From Acidobacteriota bacterium (GTDB taxonomy: Bacteria > Acidobacteriota > Terriglobia > Terriglobales > Acidobacteriaceae): a DNA stretch of 61,026 nucleotides. Where the stretch lies: the NCBI GenBank assembly GCA_003225555.1, contig QIAM01000055.1:1-61026 (forward strand), in the 5' to 3' direction. Position numbers and translations under genes: made by a program. This document shows, in pieces, positions 52,823-61,026 of the stretch. Positions within the stretch are counted from its first letter, which is position 1; the number at the start of each line of letters is the position of its first letter. The notes under the pieces were generated by a model. The model ran no database searches. It was not told where the DNA came from and saw only the letters and a program-made list of their open reading frames with translations.

Positions 52823-53374
52823 TCAGTCCGGGTCGTTGCTGGATCTTTTCTTCAGCAGGATTCCGGCGACAAATGAAGCAGTGGCGCCGAGAAGCCATTC
52901 GATGCGCCACATCTGGATCGCCTGAAACTCGGCCAGATTCGAGGCCTTGTAGAAAAGACTCACCCCGATCGCTCCAGCCACGCATCCCAATCCAGTCATG
53001 AAGGCGATGAGCGAGGGCGTAGGTAGTCCGATCCAATTCTGGATTTCATGGAAATGCAGGTAGCGCAGCCAGGCAGGAAACTTGGGCCGGCTCTGGTAAA
53101 GCACAACAGCGGCGGACTGCAACCAATCGAGCCTGCTGGCGACAAAGGCGTGGGCGGTCAATCTCGGAGAGGGAGTGTGTTCGGCGTTCTTTTCGGGACG
53201 GTGGGCTCCGCAAGTATGGCAAAAACGGGAGCCGATCATGAACTCCGCATTACAGCGGGAGCACACCTCGGCCATCGGACTCGCGACGGCGGTGACCAAG
53301 ACCTCGGATGCGCCCTCGAGATTGGCCGGCGGACGCCAAAACTCGTGCTGCGCTTCATGAATTACTTGAGCCAT
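52823..53374 (-). CDS. Zinc-ribbon membrane protein of unknown function
   Basis: A 183-residue protein. A zinc-ribbon-like pair (CSRCNAEF and CHTCGAHRP, near 38-58) follows a short N-terminal helix. Two membrane segments lie at about 122-143 (LIAFMTGLGCVAGAIGVSLF) and 155-173 (RIEWLLGATASFVAGILL), with a basic end. The start MAQVIHEAQHEFWRPP at 53374 is chosen because the longer frame to 53458 is not protein-like. I recall acidobacterial proteins with this ribbon-plus-membrane layout but know no function. It is convergent with thiD. Confidence 0.65.
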   Translation of the reverse strand: MAQVIHEAQHEFWRPPANLEGASEVLVTAVASPMAEVCSRCNAEFMIGSRFCHTCGAHRPEKNAEHTPSPRLTAHAFVASRLDWLQSAAVVLYQSRPKFPAWLRYLHFHEIQNWIGLPTPSLIAFMTGLGCVAGAIGVSLFYKASNLAEFQAIQMWRIEWLLGATASFVAGILLKKRSSNDPD

Positions 53375-53841
53375 GTCTAACCCTGTGGGGGACTTTGACT
53401 TAATTGCAAGGCAAGCCGACAGCCAAAAAACTGGACAGCCTAAGCCACTGCGGTACAAATAGTTACAAACTTAGCCAACAATTCTAGGCTGTCGGCCAGC
53501 GCAATAATTACGCTGGCTGCCGAGTAAAGATGCGTCAGTTACGAAAGCCCAAGACACCCTGAGGCAACAAAACATTGCAGGGCGGAAAGACTTGCCCGGG
53601 GGGACCGGATACTGGCTTCGTCGCGAAAGCCGCCGAGCTCCATTCGGCCACTCGAGCGCCGACCGCAAGCATTCCCGCAACCTGCATTTTGTCTGTGGCT
53701 GGCCAGATTATTATAGGGTCGAACCAAGAGAGAATCCCGAATTGTCAGGGGTACGACGATTACGGTTTTGGTTCCATGCTGGTGGGACTTTCTGTTGCCA
53801 ACGGACTCATTCCACCCTGCTAAACTGAGAAACATCCGCCC
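53375..53841. other. Intergenic region, nothing recognised
   Basis: About 467 bases between divergent genes. Several short frames exist on both strands but none looks like protein. TATTATAGGG at about 53707-53716 may be a promoter for the downstream gene. Confidence 0.35.
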
Positions 53842-55077
53842 GTGACGAAGCCCCGAAGAGTACCTTCCGCACGACTCGCCGCGATCCTGCTGGGATGGAT
53901 TGCTGCAGTTTTCTGCATGACGGCAATCGCGAGGGCGCAGATCCGCCTTGCATCGGACGGACCGAATGCCACGCCCGATCCGGCCCGCGACTCTGCTTTC
54001 GACCACTTCTACAACATGGAGTATGACCGGGCCGCCCAGGAGTTCGAACGGATCGTGGAGAAGCACCCGAACGATGCATTTGCTGTGAATCACCTGCTGA
54101 CGTCGGTGCTCATCCACGAGCTATATAGGATGGGGGCTATGAACACCGGGGAATACGCCAATGACAGCTTTATCGGGCAGGCGCATCACCCCGCTGACCC
54201 GAAGGTGAAGGAGCGGATCAAACAACTGGTGGCGCGGGCACAGAGGCTTGAGGAGGAGCAACTCAAGGGCAATCCGGACGATGTGGATGCATTGTATTGC
54301 CGGGGAGTAACGCGGGCGCAGTTTGCCGTCTATACCGCACTCGTTGAGCGGGCATGGTTCTCGGCGCTGCGCAACGCGGTGGGAGCACGGCACGACCACG
54401 AGCGCGTGCTCGAACTCAACCCGAATTATCTGGATGCCAAGCTGGTCGTGGGCGCGCACAACTACGTGATGGGCAGCCTGCCGTGGAGCGTGAAGGTGGC
54501 GGTGGCGCTGGTTGGGCTGAGCGGGTCAAAGGAGAAGGGCTTTCAGTACCTGCGCGAGGTCGCCAACGGCACGGGGGAAAATACGGTTGACGCGAAGGTT
54601 GTGCTGAGCCTGTTCCTGCGGCGCGAGCGCAATTTTGACGAGGCCCGTAGCATCATGCACGATCTGGCGGCGCGATATCCGAAGGACTATCTGTTCGCGC
54701 TGGAAGAATCGAACCTGCAGCGGGCGTTGGGGCATTTGCAGGAGGCGGCGGCGGGTTATCGACGAGTCTGGCAGATGGGGCGGGAAGGGAAATTCGGGAA
54801 CCTGCACTATGAGATGGCGGCCTGGGGTCTGGGCGAGTTGCTGCGCAGCCGGAAAGACTATTCGGGGGCGGCGTCAGCGTATGAGCTGGTGAATGAGGCT
54901 CCGGATCCGGATTCGGAGACCCGGCAGAAAGCGAACCTCGCCGCCGGGGAGATGTACGACCTGCTGCAGAGGCGGGAACTTGCCATGAAGAAGTATCAGA
55001 CGGTGTTGGCAGAGAACAGCGGGACGCCTCTGGCGGAAGAGGCTCGGAAACACATCAAAGAGGCCTATCGGGAGTAG
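53842..55077 (+). CDS. Exported TPR-repeat protein
   Basis: A 411-residue protein with a signal-like N-terminus (basic RRVPSAR, then LAAILLGWIAAVFCMTAIARA, about residues 11-32 in two parts). The rest is helical with tetratricopeptide-like repeats: FDHFYNMEYDRAAQEFERIV near 53-72, GVTRAQFAVYT near 155, LSLFLRRERNFDEARSIM near 255, and ALGHLQEAAAGYRRVW near 291. Such repeats bind proteins. The partner is unknown. It begins with GTG 53842, the only start before the hydrophobic segment. It is probably periplasmic. Confidence 0.78.
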   Translation: MTKPRRVPSARLAAILLGWIAAVFCMTAIARAQIRLASDGPNATPDPARDSAFDHFYNMEYDRAAQEFERIVEKHPNDAFAVNHLLTSVLIHELYRMGAMNTGEYANDSFIGQAHHPADPKVKERIKQLVARAQRLEEEQLKGNPDDVDALYCRGVTRAQFAVYTALVERAWFSALRNAVGARHDHERVLELNPNYLDAKLVVGAHNYVMGSLPWSVKVAVALVGLSGSKEKGFQYLREVANGTGENTVDAKVVLSLFLRRERNFDEARSIMHDLAARYPKDYLFALEESNLQRALGHLQEAAAGYRRVWQMGREGKFGNLHYEMAAWGLGELLRSRKDYSGAASAYELVNEAPDPDSETRQKANLAAGEMYDLLQRRELAMKKYQTVLAENSGTPLAEEARKHIKEAYRE

Positions 55078-55221
55078 GAAGCGACGACAGGCGCGGAGAC
55101 TTCTGACCTCTGATTTCTGACCTGTGAACGTTGGACTTCAAGAGCTGGTATTCGGCGTCATTCGAATCTTGGTGGAACTTTCGTTCTACAATTGCGTACT
55201 GTCTAGTCGAGAGGCGTAGCT

Positions 55222-55536
55222 ATGTACTGCAACTACTGTGGCAAAGTGATTCAGGACGATGCGGTGGTTTGTGCCTATTGCGGGATTCGCGTGGGGGCGT
55301 CGGTCGCGCGCAAGCGGCTGGTACGTCCCCGGCAGGGACGGAAGATTGCGGGCGTTTGCCTTGGATTCGCGGAGTATTTTGACATTGATGTGACCCTGGT
55401 TCGGCTGGTCTGGCTGGTTACCGTGATCATGTCGGGGATCGGATTGATTCCTTACATCATCGGCTGGATTGTCATGCCGGAAGAGCCTTTGCTTTTGACG
55501 GCGCCAGCCGGAGCGCAAGGGGTCACGAATCCGTAA
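55222..55536 (+). CDS. PspC-domain protein with a zinc ribbon
   Basis: A 104-residue protein. A compact zinc ribbon (CNYCGK and CAYCGI) fills residues 3-23. The PspC domain (33-95) has the hallmark GVCLGFAEYFDIDVTLVRL followed by a transmembrane helix (VWLVTVIMSGIGLIPYIIGW) and VMPEEP. PspC domains occur in phage-shock and stress-related membrane proteins. A TACAAT at 55187-55192 and a GAGAGGCG ribosome site support ATG 55222. It follows the TPR gene by about 145 bases. Confidence 0.87.
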   Translation: MYCNYCGKVIQDDAVVCAYCGIRVGASVARKRLVRPRQGRKIAGVCLGFAEYFDIDVTLVRLVWLVTVIMSGIGLIPYIIGWIVMPEEPLLLTAPAGAQGVTNP

Positions 55537-55595
55537 GCGCGGCCTGCACCGGGCTGCACACCTCAGCCGCTTGCGAGTTGTGATTAAATCGCGGG

Positions 55596-56411
55596 ATGGA
55601 ACGCACCTCTTCCCGGCGTATCAAGAGCGGTGACGCGGAGATTGTCTACTGGGTCACCGGCGATGGACCTGCGGTTGTTCTGCTTCATCCTTTCCCTGCA
55701 AATCATGAGTTCTGGCTGCCCGTAACGAATTTGCTGGCGGGGACCTACCGCATACTGCTTCCCGACCTTCGTGGGCACGGGGAGTCGAGCGTCGGTGAAG
55801 GTCCGGCGACGATGGAGAAGCATGCCGCCGACATTGCGCGCGTGATGGACGACGCGGGCGTGGGGCGTGCGCCGCTGATTGGGGTTTCGATTGGCGGATA
55901 TGCGCTGTTCGAGTTCTGGAGGCAGCACAAAGGGCGCGTGGCGGCGTTGGGTTTCTGTAACACGAAGGCGCCGGCGGACTCGGTGGAAGCGCGAAACGCG
56001 CGGCTGCAGGCGGCGAAGGATGTCTTGGGGCGCGGCACAGAATCGTTTTTTGAGAGCATGATTCCTAAGCTGCTGGGGAAGACTACGCGGGAGACGCGGC
56101 CGGACCTCGTGGATGGCGTGCTGCGCATGATGCGGAAGATGTCTGCGGAAGACGTGGCGCAGGTGCAGAGGGGGATGGCAGAGCGTCCGGATTCGGTGGA
56201 GACATTGAAAACCATCAACGTGCCAACGCTGATCGTGAGTGGGGACGAAGACATTCTCACCGGAGTCAATGAGGCGGAGTTGATGCATCACCATCTTGCC
56301 GGCAGCCAGATGCGGGTGATTCCGAAGGCGGGGCACTATTCTCCTTGGGAGCAGTCGGAAAGTGCGCGGATACTCTTGCGGCAGTTTCTGGATGGGTTGA
56401 GTGGCTGGTGA
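55596..56411 (+). CDS. Alpha/beta hydrolase
   Basis: A 271-residue cytoplasmic hydrolase. VVLLHPFPANHEFW (oxyanion hole) is near 27-40, LLPDLRGHGESS near 54-65, the nucleophile Ser98 in GVSIGGY, an acid in VSGDEDILTG near 217-226 and the histidine in PKAGHYSPWEQS near 244-255. The cap region (120-190) is helical. This layout fits esterase/haloperoxidase-like lipases. Substrate unknown. The 3' end runs into heptamer-like repeats beginning three bases before its stop. It is close to the PspC gene (60 bases), same strand. Confidence 0.85.
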   Translation: MERTSSRRIKSGDAEIVYWVTGDGPAVVLLHPFPANHEFWLPVTNLLAGTYRILLPDLRGHGESSVGEGPATMEKHAADIARVMDDAGVGRAPLIGVSIGGYALFEFWRQHKGRVAALGFCNTKAPADSVEARNARLQAAKDVLGRGTESFFESMIPKLLGKTTRETRPDLVDGVLRMMRKMSAEDVAQVQRGMAERPDSVETLKTINVPTLIVSGDEDILTGVNEAELMHHHLAGSQMRVIPKAGHYSPWEQSESARILLRQFLDGLSGW

Positions 56412-56441
56412 TCAGTGGCCAGTGGCCAGTGGTCAGTGGTC
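56408..56441. repeat. Heptamer-like repeats, second copy
   Basis: GTGATCAGTGGCCAGTGGCC and following CAGTGGTCAGTGGTCAG units immediately follow the hydrolase gene. They match the units at 31701-31735. Confidence 0.6.
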
Positions 56442-56446
56442 AGAAC

Positions 56447-56518
56447 GGCGAGGGCTTCTCGCCCTCGGGTTGGCGGGCGGGACGCCCGCCAAACAGCCGC
56501 CGGGACGGCGGCGCTACT
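56447..56518. repeat. GC-rich multi-hairpin intergenic repeat, copy 2
   Basis: Dyads GAGGGCTTCTCGCCCTC, GGCGGGCGGGACGCCCGCC and GCCGCCGGGACGGCGGC follow one another and end in GCTACT. On the minus strand the order and sequence match copy 1 at 15345-15439. It sits 25 bases before the VOC gene. Confidence 0.7.
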
Positions 56519-56543
56519 TGCGCTCGCAGTAAGATAGGGGGCC

Positions 56544-57446
56544 ATGAAGAGACTCGGGGCTGGGTTCGCATTCATTGCGGTCGCGCTTCTTGCTTACGGG
56601 CAGGCTCAGGAGACCGAGAGGCCGCGCATCCTCGGCATCGATCACGTCTCGTTTTATACGACCCAGCCGGATGGGGTGAACAAACTCTACGGTGGGGTGC
56701 TCGGTTTCGCTTCGGCGGCGCCAGTTGAGTCCGGCGGGACAGCTCGCTACACAATCGGGACGCAGTGGGTGGGCTTCAGCGCGGCGCCCGATCCGAAGGC
56801 AACGGACCGTATGGACCACGTTGCCTTTACGACCGACAACATCGTCGCGCTGCGGCGGTATTTGACCGACAAGGGACTCAAGGCTTCGCAGATTCAGGGA
56901 CGATCGGATCACAGCCTGAGCTTCGTGGTGAAGGATCCGGAGGGGCATCCCATTGAGTTTGTGGAGCGGGGCAAGGCAGAGGCAACTATGCGCGCGGCTT
57001 CGGCGGTTTCGCGGCGCATGATTCATGCCGGATTTCTGGTCTACAACCGCGATGCCGAAGACCGTTTTTACCGGGACCTTCTTGGCTTCCGTCTCTACTG
57101 GCACGGTGGAATGCAGCCTGACAAGACGGACTGGGTGGCGATGCAGGTGCCGGACGGAACGGATTGGCTGGAGTACATGCTGAACCAGCCCGACCATCCG
57201 GATTTAGAGCTTACGGGCGTGATGAATCACATTTCGCTCGGCGTCGTGGACATGAAGAAAGCGCAGGCGATTCTGGAATCTCACGGCTGGAAGGCGCACG
57301 GGGAGGAAAAGGCGCAGATGGGCAAAGACGGCAAGTGGCAGCTCAACGTGTATGATCCGGATCTGACGCGAGTGGAACTGATGGAGTTCAAGCCCGTAGA
57401 AAAGCCTTGCTGTTCGGACTTCACCGGGCCGCATCCGACCGAGTAG
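56544..57446 (+). CDS. Exported two-domain VOC (glyoxalase-fold) protein
   Basis: A 300-residue protein with a signal peptide (MKRLGAGFAFIAVALLAYG, about 1-20). Two VOC modules follow: about 30-145 (ILGIDHVSFYTT, then MDHVAFTTDN and VKDPEGHPIEFVE) and about 155-290 (MIHAGFLVYNRDAEDRFYRD, NHISLGVVDM, DPDLTRVELMEF). Possible metal ligands are His35, His94, Glu144 and His155, His229, Glu281 (approximate). Exported two-domain VOC proteins have no established substrate. The protein ends KPCCSDFTGPHPTE. It is followed closely by a hypothetical gene. Confidence 0.82.
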   Translation: MKRLGAGFAFIAVALLAYGQAQETERPRILGIDHVSFYTTQPDGVNKLYGGVLGFASAAPVESGGTARYTIGTQWVGFSAAPDPKATDRMDHVAFTTDNIVALRRYLTDKGLKASQIQGRSDHSLSFVVKDPEGHPIEFVERGKAEATMRAASAVSRRMIHAGFLVYNRDAEDRFYRDLLGFRLYWHGGMQPDKTDWVAMQVPDGTDWLEYMLNQPDHPDLELTGVMNHISLGVVDMKKAQAILESHGWKAHGEEKAQMGKDGKWQLNVYDPDLTRVELMEFKPVEKPCCSDFTGPHPTE

Positions 57447-57486
57447 TGAGAATTGAGAACCGGTCTTTTGCTACAATCCTCCCGCC

Positions 57487-57894
57487 ATGATTGATGCGGC
57501 TCTTGTGCCCTGTAAGACAGTAGCCACGACGAAGGGTGATGGCCCGGCTGTCGATGTGAGCGGAGCTTCCAGCCGGGTATTTCTTCTGACCCTGGAGATT
57601 ACGAAGATCATCGAGCAGGAGTCGCTTGATGTTGGTGTCTATGGTTCGGCGGACGGTGCGACTTGGAGTGCAAAGTCGATTGTCGCGTTTCCGCAGAAAT
57701 TCTATTGCGATCAGGCTCCGCGGCTGCTGGATCTGACGGCGCATCCCGAGGTGAAGTTCGTGCGTGCGCATTGGGAAGTCGCGCGTTGGGGACGCGGGAC
57801 GGAGACGCCGATGTTTGAGTTTGGCGTGACGCTGAAGGAAGTGCCGGCAGACATTCTGAAAGAGGCGACCGCGGAAGCCAAGGCCATGGCTTGA
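57487..57894 (+). CDS. Hypothetical protein, conserved-looking
   Basis: A 135-residue protein without a recognised family. It has strand-rich sequence (VFLLTLEITKIIEQESLDVG near 31-50, VKFVRAHWEVARWGRGTE near 89-106) that looks like a beta-sandwich. The C-terminus is helical. A TACAAT at 57472-57477, 9 bases before ATG 57487, suggests a nearly leaderless transcript. No signal peptide. It is not clearly linked to its neighbours. Confidence 0.6.
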   Translation: MIDAALVPCKTVATTKGDGPAVDVSGASSRVFLLTLEITKIIEQESLDVGVYGSADGATWSAKSIVAFPQKFYCDQAPRLLDLTAHPEVKFVRAHWEVARWGRGTETPMFEFGVTLKEVPADILKEATAEAKAMA

Positions 57895-57910
57895 CTCGGG
57901 GCGAGGAAAT

Positions 57911-58002
57911 GTTGATTTTGTGATTGTTGATTGAGAACCCTGCGAAGTATGGGTTGGATAGGTTTTTAATCAACAATCAAAAATCCACAATCAACAATTG
58001 AT
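57911..58002. repeat. AT-rich inverted repeat (GATTGTTGATT type)
   Basis: GTTGATTTTGTGATTGTTGA at 57911-57930 is mirrored by AATCAACAATCAAAAATCCA and CAATCAACAATTGA at about 57968-58001, leaving a 35-base loop. It lies between the hypothetical gene and aroA. Confidence 0.6.
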
Positions 58003-58039
58003 CTTCCCCTTCCTCCCAATCCTTTATATTTGACTTCAG

Positions 58040-59329
58040 ATGAAAACTGAGACGGCAACGACCGTGCGTCCTGCACGCAACTTGCGCGGCAGCGTGAGCC
58101 TGCCGGGGGACAAGTCCATTTCGCATCGCTACGCCATGCTGGCGGGAATCGCCGAAGGAGCGTCGCGGTTGGAGAACTATTCCACCGGAGCCGATTGCGC
58201 CAGCACCCTGGGATGCATGCGCTCGCTCGGGGTGTTGTGGGAGCGAAAGGACAATGTAATCGAAGTGCAGGGGCACGGACTGGCATTGACTGCGCCCGCG
58301 AGGCCGCTCGACTGCGGCAATTCCGGGTCGACCATGCGGATGTTGAGCGGCATCGTTGCAGGTCAGAATTTCACGAGCGAAATGGTTGGAGACGAGTGGC
58401 TCTCGCGGCGTCCTATGGAGCGGGTTATCAAGCCGCTCACGGCGATGGGCGCGCAGATTGAATCGCGGGAAGGGAAGCCGCCGCTGCGGATCATGGGCGC
58501 TGGACTAAAAGCTCTCGACTACAAGATGCCGGTGGCCAGCGCGCAGGTGAAAACGTGTCTGCTTTTTGCCGGGCTGCTGGCGGAAGGCGAGACGTGCGTG
58601 GAAGAGCCGATGCGCACCCGCGATCACGGTGAGGTGGCTTTGCACGCCTTCGGAGCGCAGCTTCAGCGCCACAGGAATCAGGTGCGCATTCGCGGTGGTC
58701 AGAAGCTGCGTGGCATGGAAGCGCGCATTCCGGGGGATCTTTCGGGCGCAGCGTTTTTTCTTTGCGCCGCAGCGCTGTTTCCTGGGTCGCAGTTGACGAT
58801 CCCTCATCTGCTAATGAGTCCGACTCGAGCCCGCCTGCTGGATGTGTTGATGCAGATGGGGCTCCACATTTCGGTGACGCAGGTCGAGGAAGTCCACGGC
58901 GAGATGGTCGGGAGCCTGCAGGTGGAAGGTGCAAGGCTTAAAGGAACAACAATAGCGGGCGCGGATTCGGCGGCGCTGATCGATGAGATCCCGGTGCTGG
59001 CGGCTATTGCGCCCTATACGGAGCATGGGATCGAGGTACGGGACGCGAAGGAATTGCGGGTGAAGGAATCCGATCGCATCGCTGCCATCGCCACGAATTT
59101 GCGGCTTATGGGCGCACAGGTGGAAGAGCATGAAGATGGATTGACGATTCGTGGGGGACAGACACTGCGCGGAGCCGAACTTGATTCGTTCGGGGATCAT
59201 CGGATTGCCATGGCGTTTGCCGTGGCGGCATTGCGGGCGCGTGGAGAGACGCTCATTCGCGGTGCGGAAGCGGCTGCCATTTCGTATCCGGCATTCTTTG
59301 AGACGTTGGAAGCGTTGGTGGAGGGTTGA
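58040..59329 (+). CDS. aroA: 3-phosphoshikimate 1-carboxyvinyltransferase (EPSP synthase)
   Basis: A 429-residue enzyme of the shikimate pathway. Motifs are clear: LPGDKSISHRYAMLAG near 21-36 with catalytic Lys25, the GNSGSTMRML loop near 93-102, RPMERVIKPLTAMGAQ near 125-140, a DEIPVLAAIAPY segment near 315-326 with the catalytic Asp, RVKESDRIAAIA near 341-352 and DHRIAMAFAVAAL near 386-398. It is cytoplasmic. The AT-rich inverted repeat upstream leaves only about 38 bases before the start. Together with pheA at 24.5 kb it serves aromatic amino acid synthesis. Confidence 0.95.
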   Translation: MKTETATTVRPARNLRGSVSLPGDKSISHRYAMLAGIAEGASRLENYSTGADCASTLGCMRSLGVLWERKDNVIEVQGHGLALTAPARPLDCGNSGSTMRMLSGIVAGQNFTSEMVGDEWLSRRPMERVIKPLTAMGAQIESREGKPPLRIMGAGLKALDYKMPVASAQVKTCLLFAGLLAEGETCVEEPMRTRDHGEVALHAFGAQLQRHRNQVRIRGGQKLRGMEARIPGDLSGAAFFLCAAALFPGSQLTIPHLLMSPTRARLLDVLMQMGLHISVTQVEEVHGEMVGSLQVEGARLKGTTIAGADSAALIDEIPVLAAIAPYTEHGIEVRDAKELRVKESDRIAAIATNLRLMGAQVEEHEDGLTIRGGQTLRGAELDSFGDHRIAMAFAVAALRARGETLIRGAEAAAISYPAFFETLEALVEG

Positions 59330-59380
59330 TGTAGCGTCGGTTCGGAGCCCAGCGGCTAAACACTCAGTTCAGGCACCTCG

Positions 59381-59435
59381 GGAGCTAAAGCTCCGACGGG
59401 AAGGAAAGGTTCTTTCGCAGCGTTGAAAACGCTGC
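59381..59435. repeat. Paired hairpins after aroA
   Basis: GGAGCTAAAGCTCC at 59381-59394 and GCAGCGTTGAAAACGCTGC at 59417-59435 are two separate perfect stems. Neither has a T-run, so they are more likely dispersed repeats than terminators. Confidence 0.55.
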
Positions 59436-59589
59436 GCCACCCCAAGGGGAGATGCAGGGAGTAATCTCCGGACAGTTACTTGCGTGACCTGTATTCCTTC
59501 CCGACAGCGTAGAAAAATAATCAATCATCTGGGGACCCGTACGATCCGCGGTCCGCTCGCGATTTATTTCTATTGCAGGGGGATTCAAT

Positions 59590-60027
59590 ATGCGTTCAAA
59601 GCTATTCTTGTGCGCTCTGGTTGTGGCCTCCGTGGCCTATGCCCGGGAGCCCAAGACGTATCAAACGGGGAAGCTGCTGCAGATGGACTCGGTGGCGTGC
59701 GGCGTGGATGAGAAAAACGGGAAGAGTTTTGCCGGCGAAATGCTGGGTACCGATGCCGGCCACAAAAAGACCCGCGAGCTTCTTTGCCAGGAATACGTGC
59801 TTCAGTCGGACAAGGTAATTTACCGCATTCGTCCGCGGGACGAGAAACATCCGGTGCTGCTGCCCGTGGGCGAGCACGCACAGTTCCGACTGCAGAAGGA
59901 CAAGATGCTGCTGCGCGTGGAAGACCTCGACAACAAGGAACGGGAATACATTGTGGTATCGATGACGCCGCGCACCGATAGCAGCACGGCGGAAGTCACC
60001 ACGCCTCGTTTAAATCACTTACAGTAA
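59590..60027 (+). CDS. Exported protein of unknown function
   Basis: A 145-residue protein with a signal peptide (MRSKLFLCALVVASVAYAR, cleavage near 18-19). The mature part has KTYQTGKLLQMDSVACG, a Cys pair (SVACG and LLCQEY, about 35 and 63), VIYRIRPRDEKHPVLLPVG near 76-94 and a strand-rich end (EREYIVVSMTPRT). I have seen similar short exported proteins in acidobacterial genomes without known role. GGGGGA, 6 bases before ATG 59590, is a good ribosome site. Confidence 0.68.
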   Translation: MRSKLFLCALVVASVAYAREPKTYQTGKLLQMDSVACGVDEKNGKSFAGEMLGTDAGHKKTRELLCQEYVLQSDKVIYRIRPRDEKHPVLLPVGEHAQFRLQKDKMLLRVEDLDNKEREYIVVSMTPRTDSSTAEVTTPRLNHLQ

Positions 60028-60255
60028 ACAAATTAGGTTCTCGACCAGACGGGCGCGGAATGTCCAGAATCCGCGCCTTTCGTGTATGTAATTTCCTCCT
60101 CAGCCTACAGGCTTAAGGTATTAATCCCTCTGGTGTACGGGCCAACCTTGCCCCCGCCGACCTCATCGAAATACCGACTCTGCCTGAAAGACTCCGCTCT
60201 CTGGCTGTAAGACGGGCAAAAGTGTGCGCCGAAACTTAGCATTGGAGAAAACTGT

Positions 60256-60843
60256 ATGAAGCGTTCCCTGGGACTCATCGTAAGCCTGTTGTTCTTTGCC
60301 GCCGCACCGATTGTGATGGCACAAGAGCGTTCCGATCACGTGGAGGTTGGAGTGTTTGCGGACTATTTCCGCTTTAGCCAAACCAAGCCGGTTAGCAATT
60401 TTGTGGGGTTGGGAGCGCGGGCCGCGGTGAACCTTCACCCCAGTGTTCAGCTTGAAGCCGAAATGGCTTACGACTTCAAACGGAACTTTACCAATACCTT
60501 CAGCGACGGCGTGACCACGGTATTTGTGACGACGCGCTTCCGCACGCTGCACGGCCTGTTTGGACCGAAGTTTCAGACCGGCTCGGGGCCGTTTCGCGTC
60601 TTCGTGACGGGGAAGGTAGGATTTGACAATTTCACCGTTACCAATCAGAACGCGCCGGCTGGATTTACGAGCTCGGTTGGTCTGGATAGTGGGCGGACGG
60701 TTTTTGCGGTGTATCCGGGTGGTGGAATTGAAGGCTTTGCGGGACCGATCGGACTTCGTTTAGAGGCTGGCGATGAGGTCTACTTCGACCACGGCAGCCA
60801 CAACAACCTGAAAGTGACGTTTGGACCGCAGTTCCGCTTTTAG
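60256..60843 (+). CDS. Small outer-membrane beta-barrel protein
   Basis: A 195-residue protein with signal peptide (MKRSLGLIVSLLFFAAAPIV, with cleavage near MAQ at 23). The mature part alternates hydrophobic residues in strands (VEVGVFADYFRFSQ, EAEMAYDFKRNF, FRVFVTGKVGFDNF, LRLEAGDEVYFD) and ends in aromatic FGPQFRF, the C-terminal Phe that marks outer-membrane barrels for assembly. It would form an 8-strand barrel. GGAG, 9 bases before ATG 60256, is a fair ribosome site. A strong terminator follows. Confidence 0.83.
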   Translation: MKRSLGLIVSLLFFAAAPIVMAQERSDHVEVGVFADYFRFSQTKPVSNFVGLGARAAVNLHPSVQLEAEMAYDFKRNFTNTFSDGVTTVFVTTRFRTLHGLFGPKFQTGSGPFRVFVTGKVGFDNFTVTNQNAPAGFTSSVGLDSGRTVFAVYPGGGIEGFAGPIGLRLEAGDEVYFDHGSHNNLKVTFGPQFRF

Positions 60844-60864
60844 GAGCTCGTGTTCGTTGTCTCA

Positions 60865-60896
60865 AGCCGGCGGCGGGTGCCGCCGGCTCTGTTTTT
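60865..60896 (+). terminator. Rho-independent terminator after the beta-barrel gene
   Basis: AGCCGGCGGC at 60865-60874 pairs perfectly with GCCGCCGGCT at 60879-60888 around GGGT, followed by CTGTTTTT. Confidence 0.88.
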
Positions 60897-60899
60897 GTA

Positions 60900-61026
60900 C
60901 GCCGCGCATGTTCGACAGCTTGCGGGTGCAAGTCCCGTCCCAACCTGCCCTGAAAATTTCGGTCAGACGGTGACGTTAGGTTCGAGTACGACCTTATGAC
61001 CAAGCTTTTGGAGGCGATTGACGTAA
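60900..61026 (+). mobile_element. Possible 5' end of a group II intron
   Basis: After the terminator comes structured non-coding sequence with ACAGCTTGCGGGTGCAAGTC, which resembles the 5' domain I start of bacterial group II introns (a short hairpin with a GTGCAAGTCCCG loop). No start motif GTGYG is exact: the closest is GTTCG at about 60910. The window ends before any protein or other domain. Inference only. Confidence 0.3.

Noticed and set aside
1..61026. CRISPR array or rRNA/tRNA genes
   Set aside because: No regularly spaced direct repeats and no recognisable RNA gene sequence seen on either strand.

Overview
The window is one stretch of bacterial chromosome, most likely from an acidobacterium (Acidobacteriota, Terriglobia-like). 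This rests on the type of gene content rather than on any marker gene: GlpX-type fructose bisphosphatase, many secreted proteins of unknown role, Tat-exported enzymes, GC-rich coding DNA, and dispersed hairpin-forming repeats between genes. No rRNA, tRNA or CRISPR array was seen. Some accessory patches are clearly poorer in GC: a 60-base sample at 45001 is about 47% GC against about 65% at 40801.

Layout. Positions 1-490 hold the 3' end of a group II intron (the tail of its reverse transcriptase/maturase plus domain V), and 60900-61026 may hold the 5' end of another, so repeated introns may bound the window. From 0.5 to 9 kb come two methyltransferases around a decayed integrase fragment, an alpha/beta hydrolase, glycerate 2-kinase, a VOC protein, a metallo-beta-lactamase-fold hydrolase, a GLYR-type reductase and a threonine-dehydratase-like enzyme. 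From 9 to 20 kb come a fatty-acid desaturase, a secreted GH2 glycosidase, a histidine kinase/OmpR regulator pair, an ABC exporter, DinB-like and RutB-like enzymes and a glutamine synthetase. From 20 to 29 kb come a GNAT acetyltransferase, an arylsulfotransferase gene carrying an in-frame block of RND efflux-pump sequence, a PAPS sulfotransferase, prephenate dehydratase, a Tat hemerythrin protein and Lon protease. From 29 to 38.4 kb come a histidine kinase/NtrC-type pair, an OmpA-like envelope protein, a lipoprotein and a Tat-exported glycosylasparaginase.

The 36-50 kb part is accessory. It has three genes each interrupted by what looks like a one-base indel in a homopolymer (36.7, 39.6 and 48.3 kb), a lower-GC minus-strand cluster (43.1-46.3 kb) encoding a papain-like cysteine peptidase, a predicted secreted/outer-membrane protein and a small membrane protein, a KAP NTPase remnant and a PemK/MazF-type toxin-antitoxin pair. 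Housekeeping genes are interleaved: glpX, an ATP-grasp enzyme, acyl-CoA dehydrogenase, pyrF, rlpA and thiD. From 52.8 kb to the end come envelope and hypothetical proteins, a PspC protein, an alpha/beta hydrolase, a secreted VOC protein, aroA and a small beta-barrel protein.

Most genes are single units or pairs. The clearest functional couples are histidine kinase with regulator (11.8-13.5 kb and 29.8-33.2 kb), ABC ATPase with permease (13.6-16.3 kb), antitoxin with toxin (49.4-50.0 kb) and the minus-strand peptidase cluster. aroA and the prephenate dehydratase gene both serve aromatic amino acid synthesis but are 33 kb apart. The most unusual object is the arylsulfotransferase/RND chimera at 21.1-23.0 kb.
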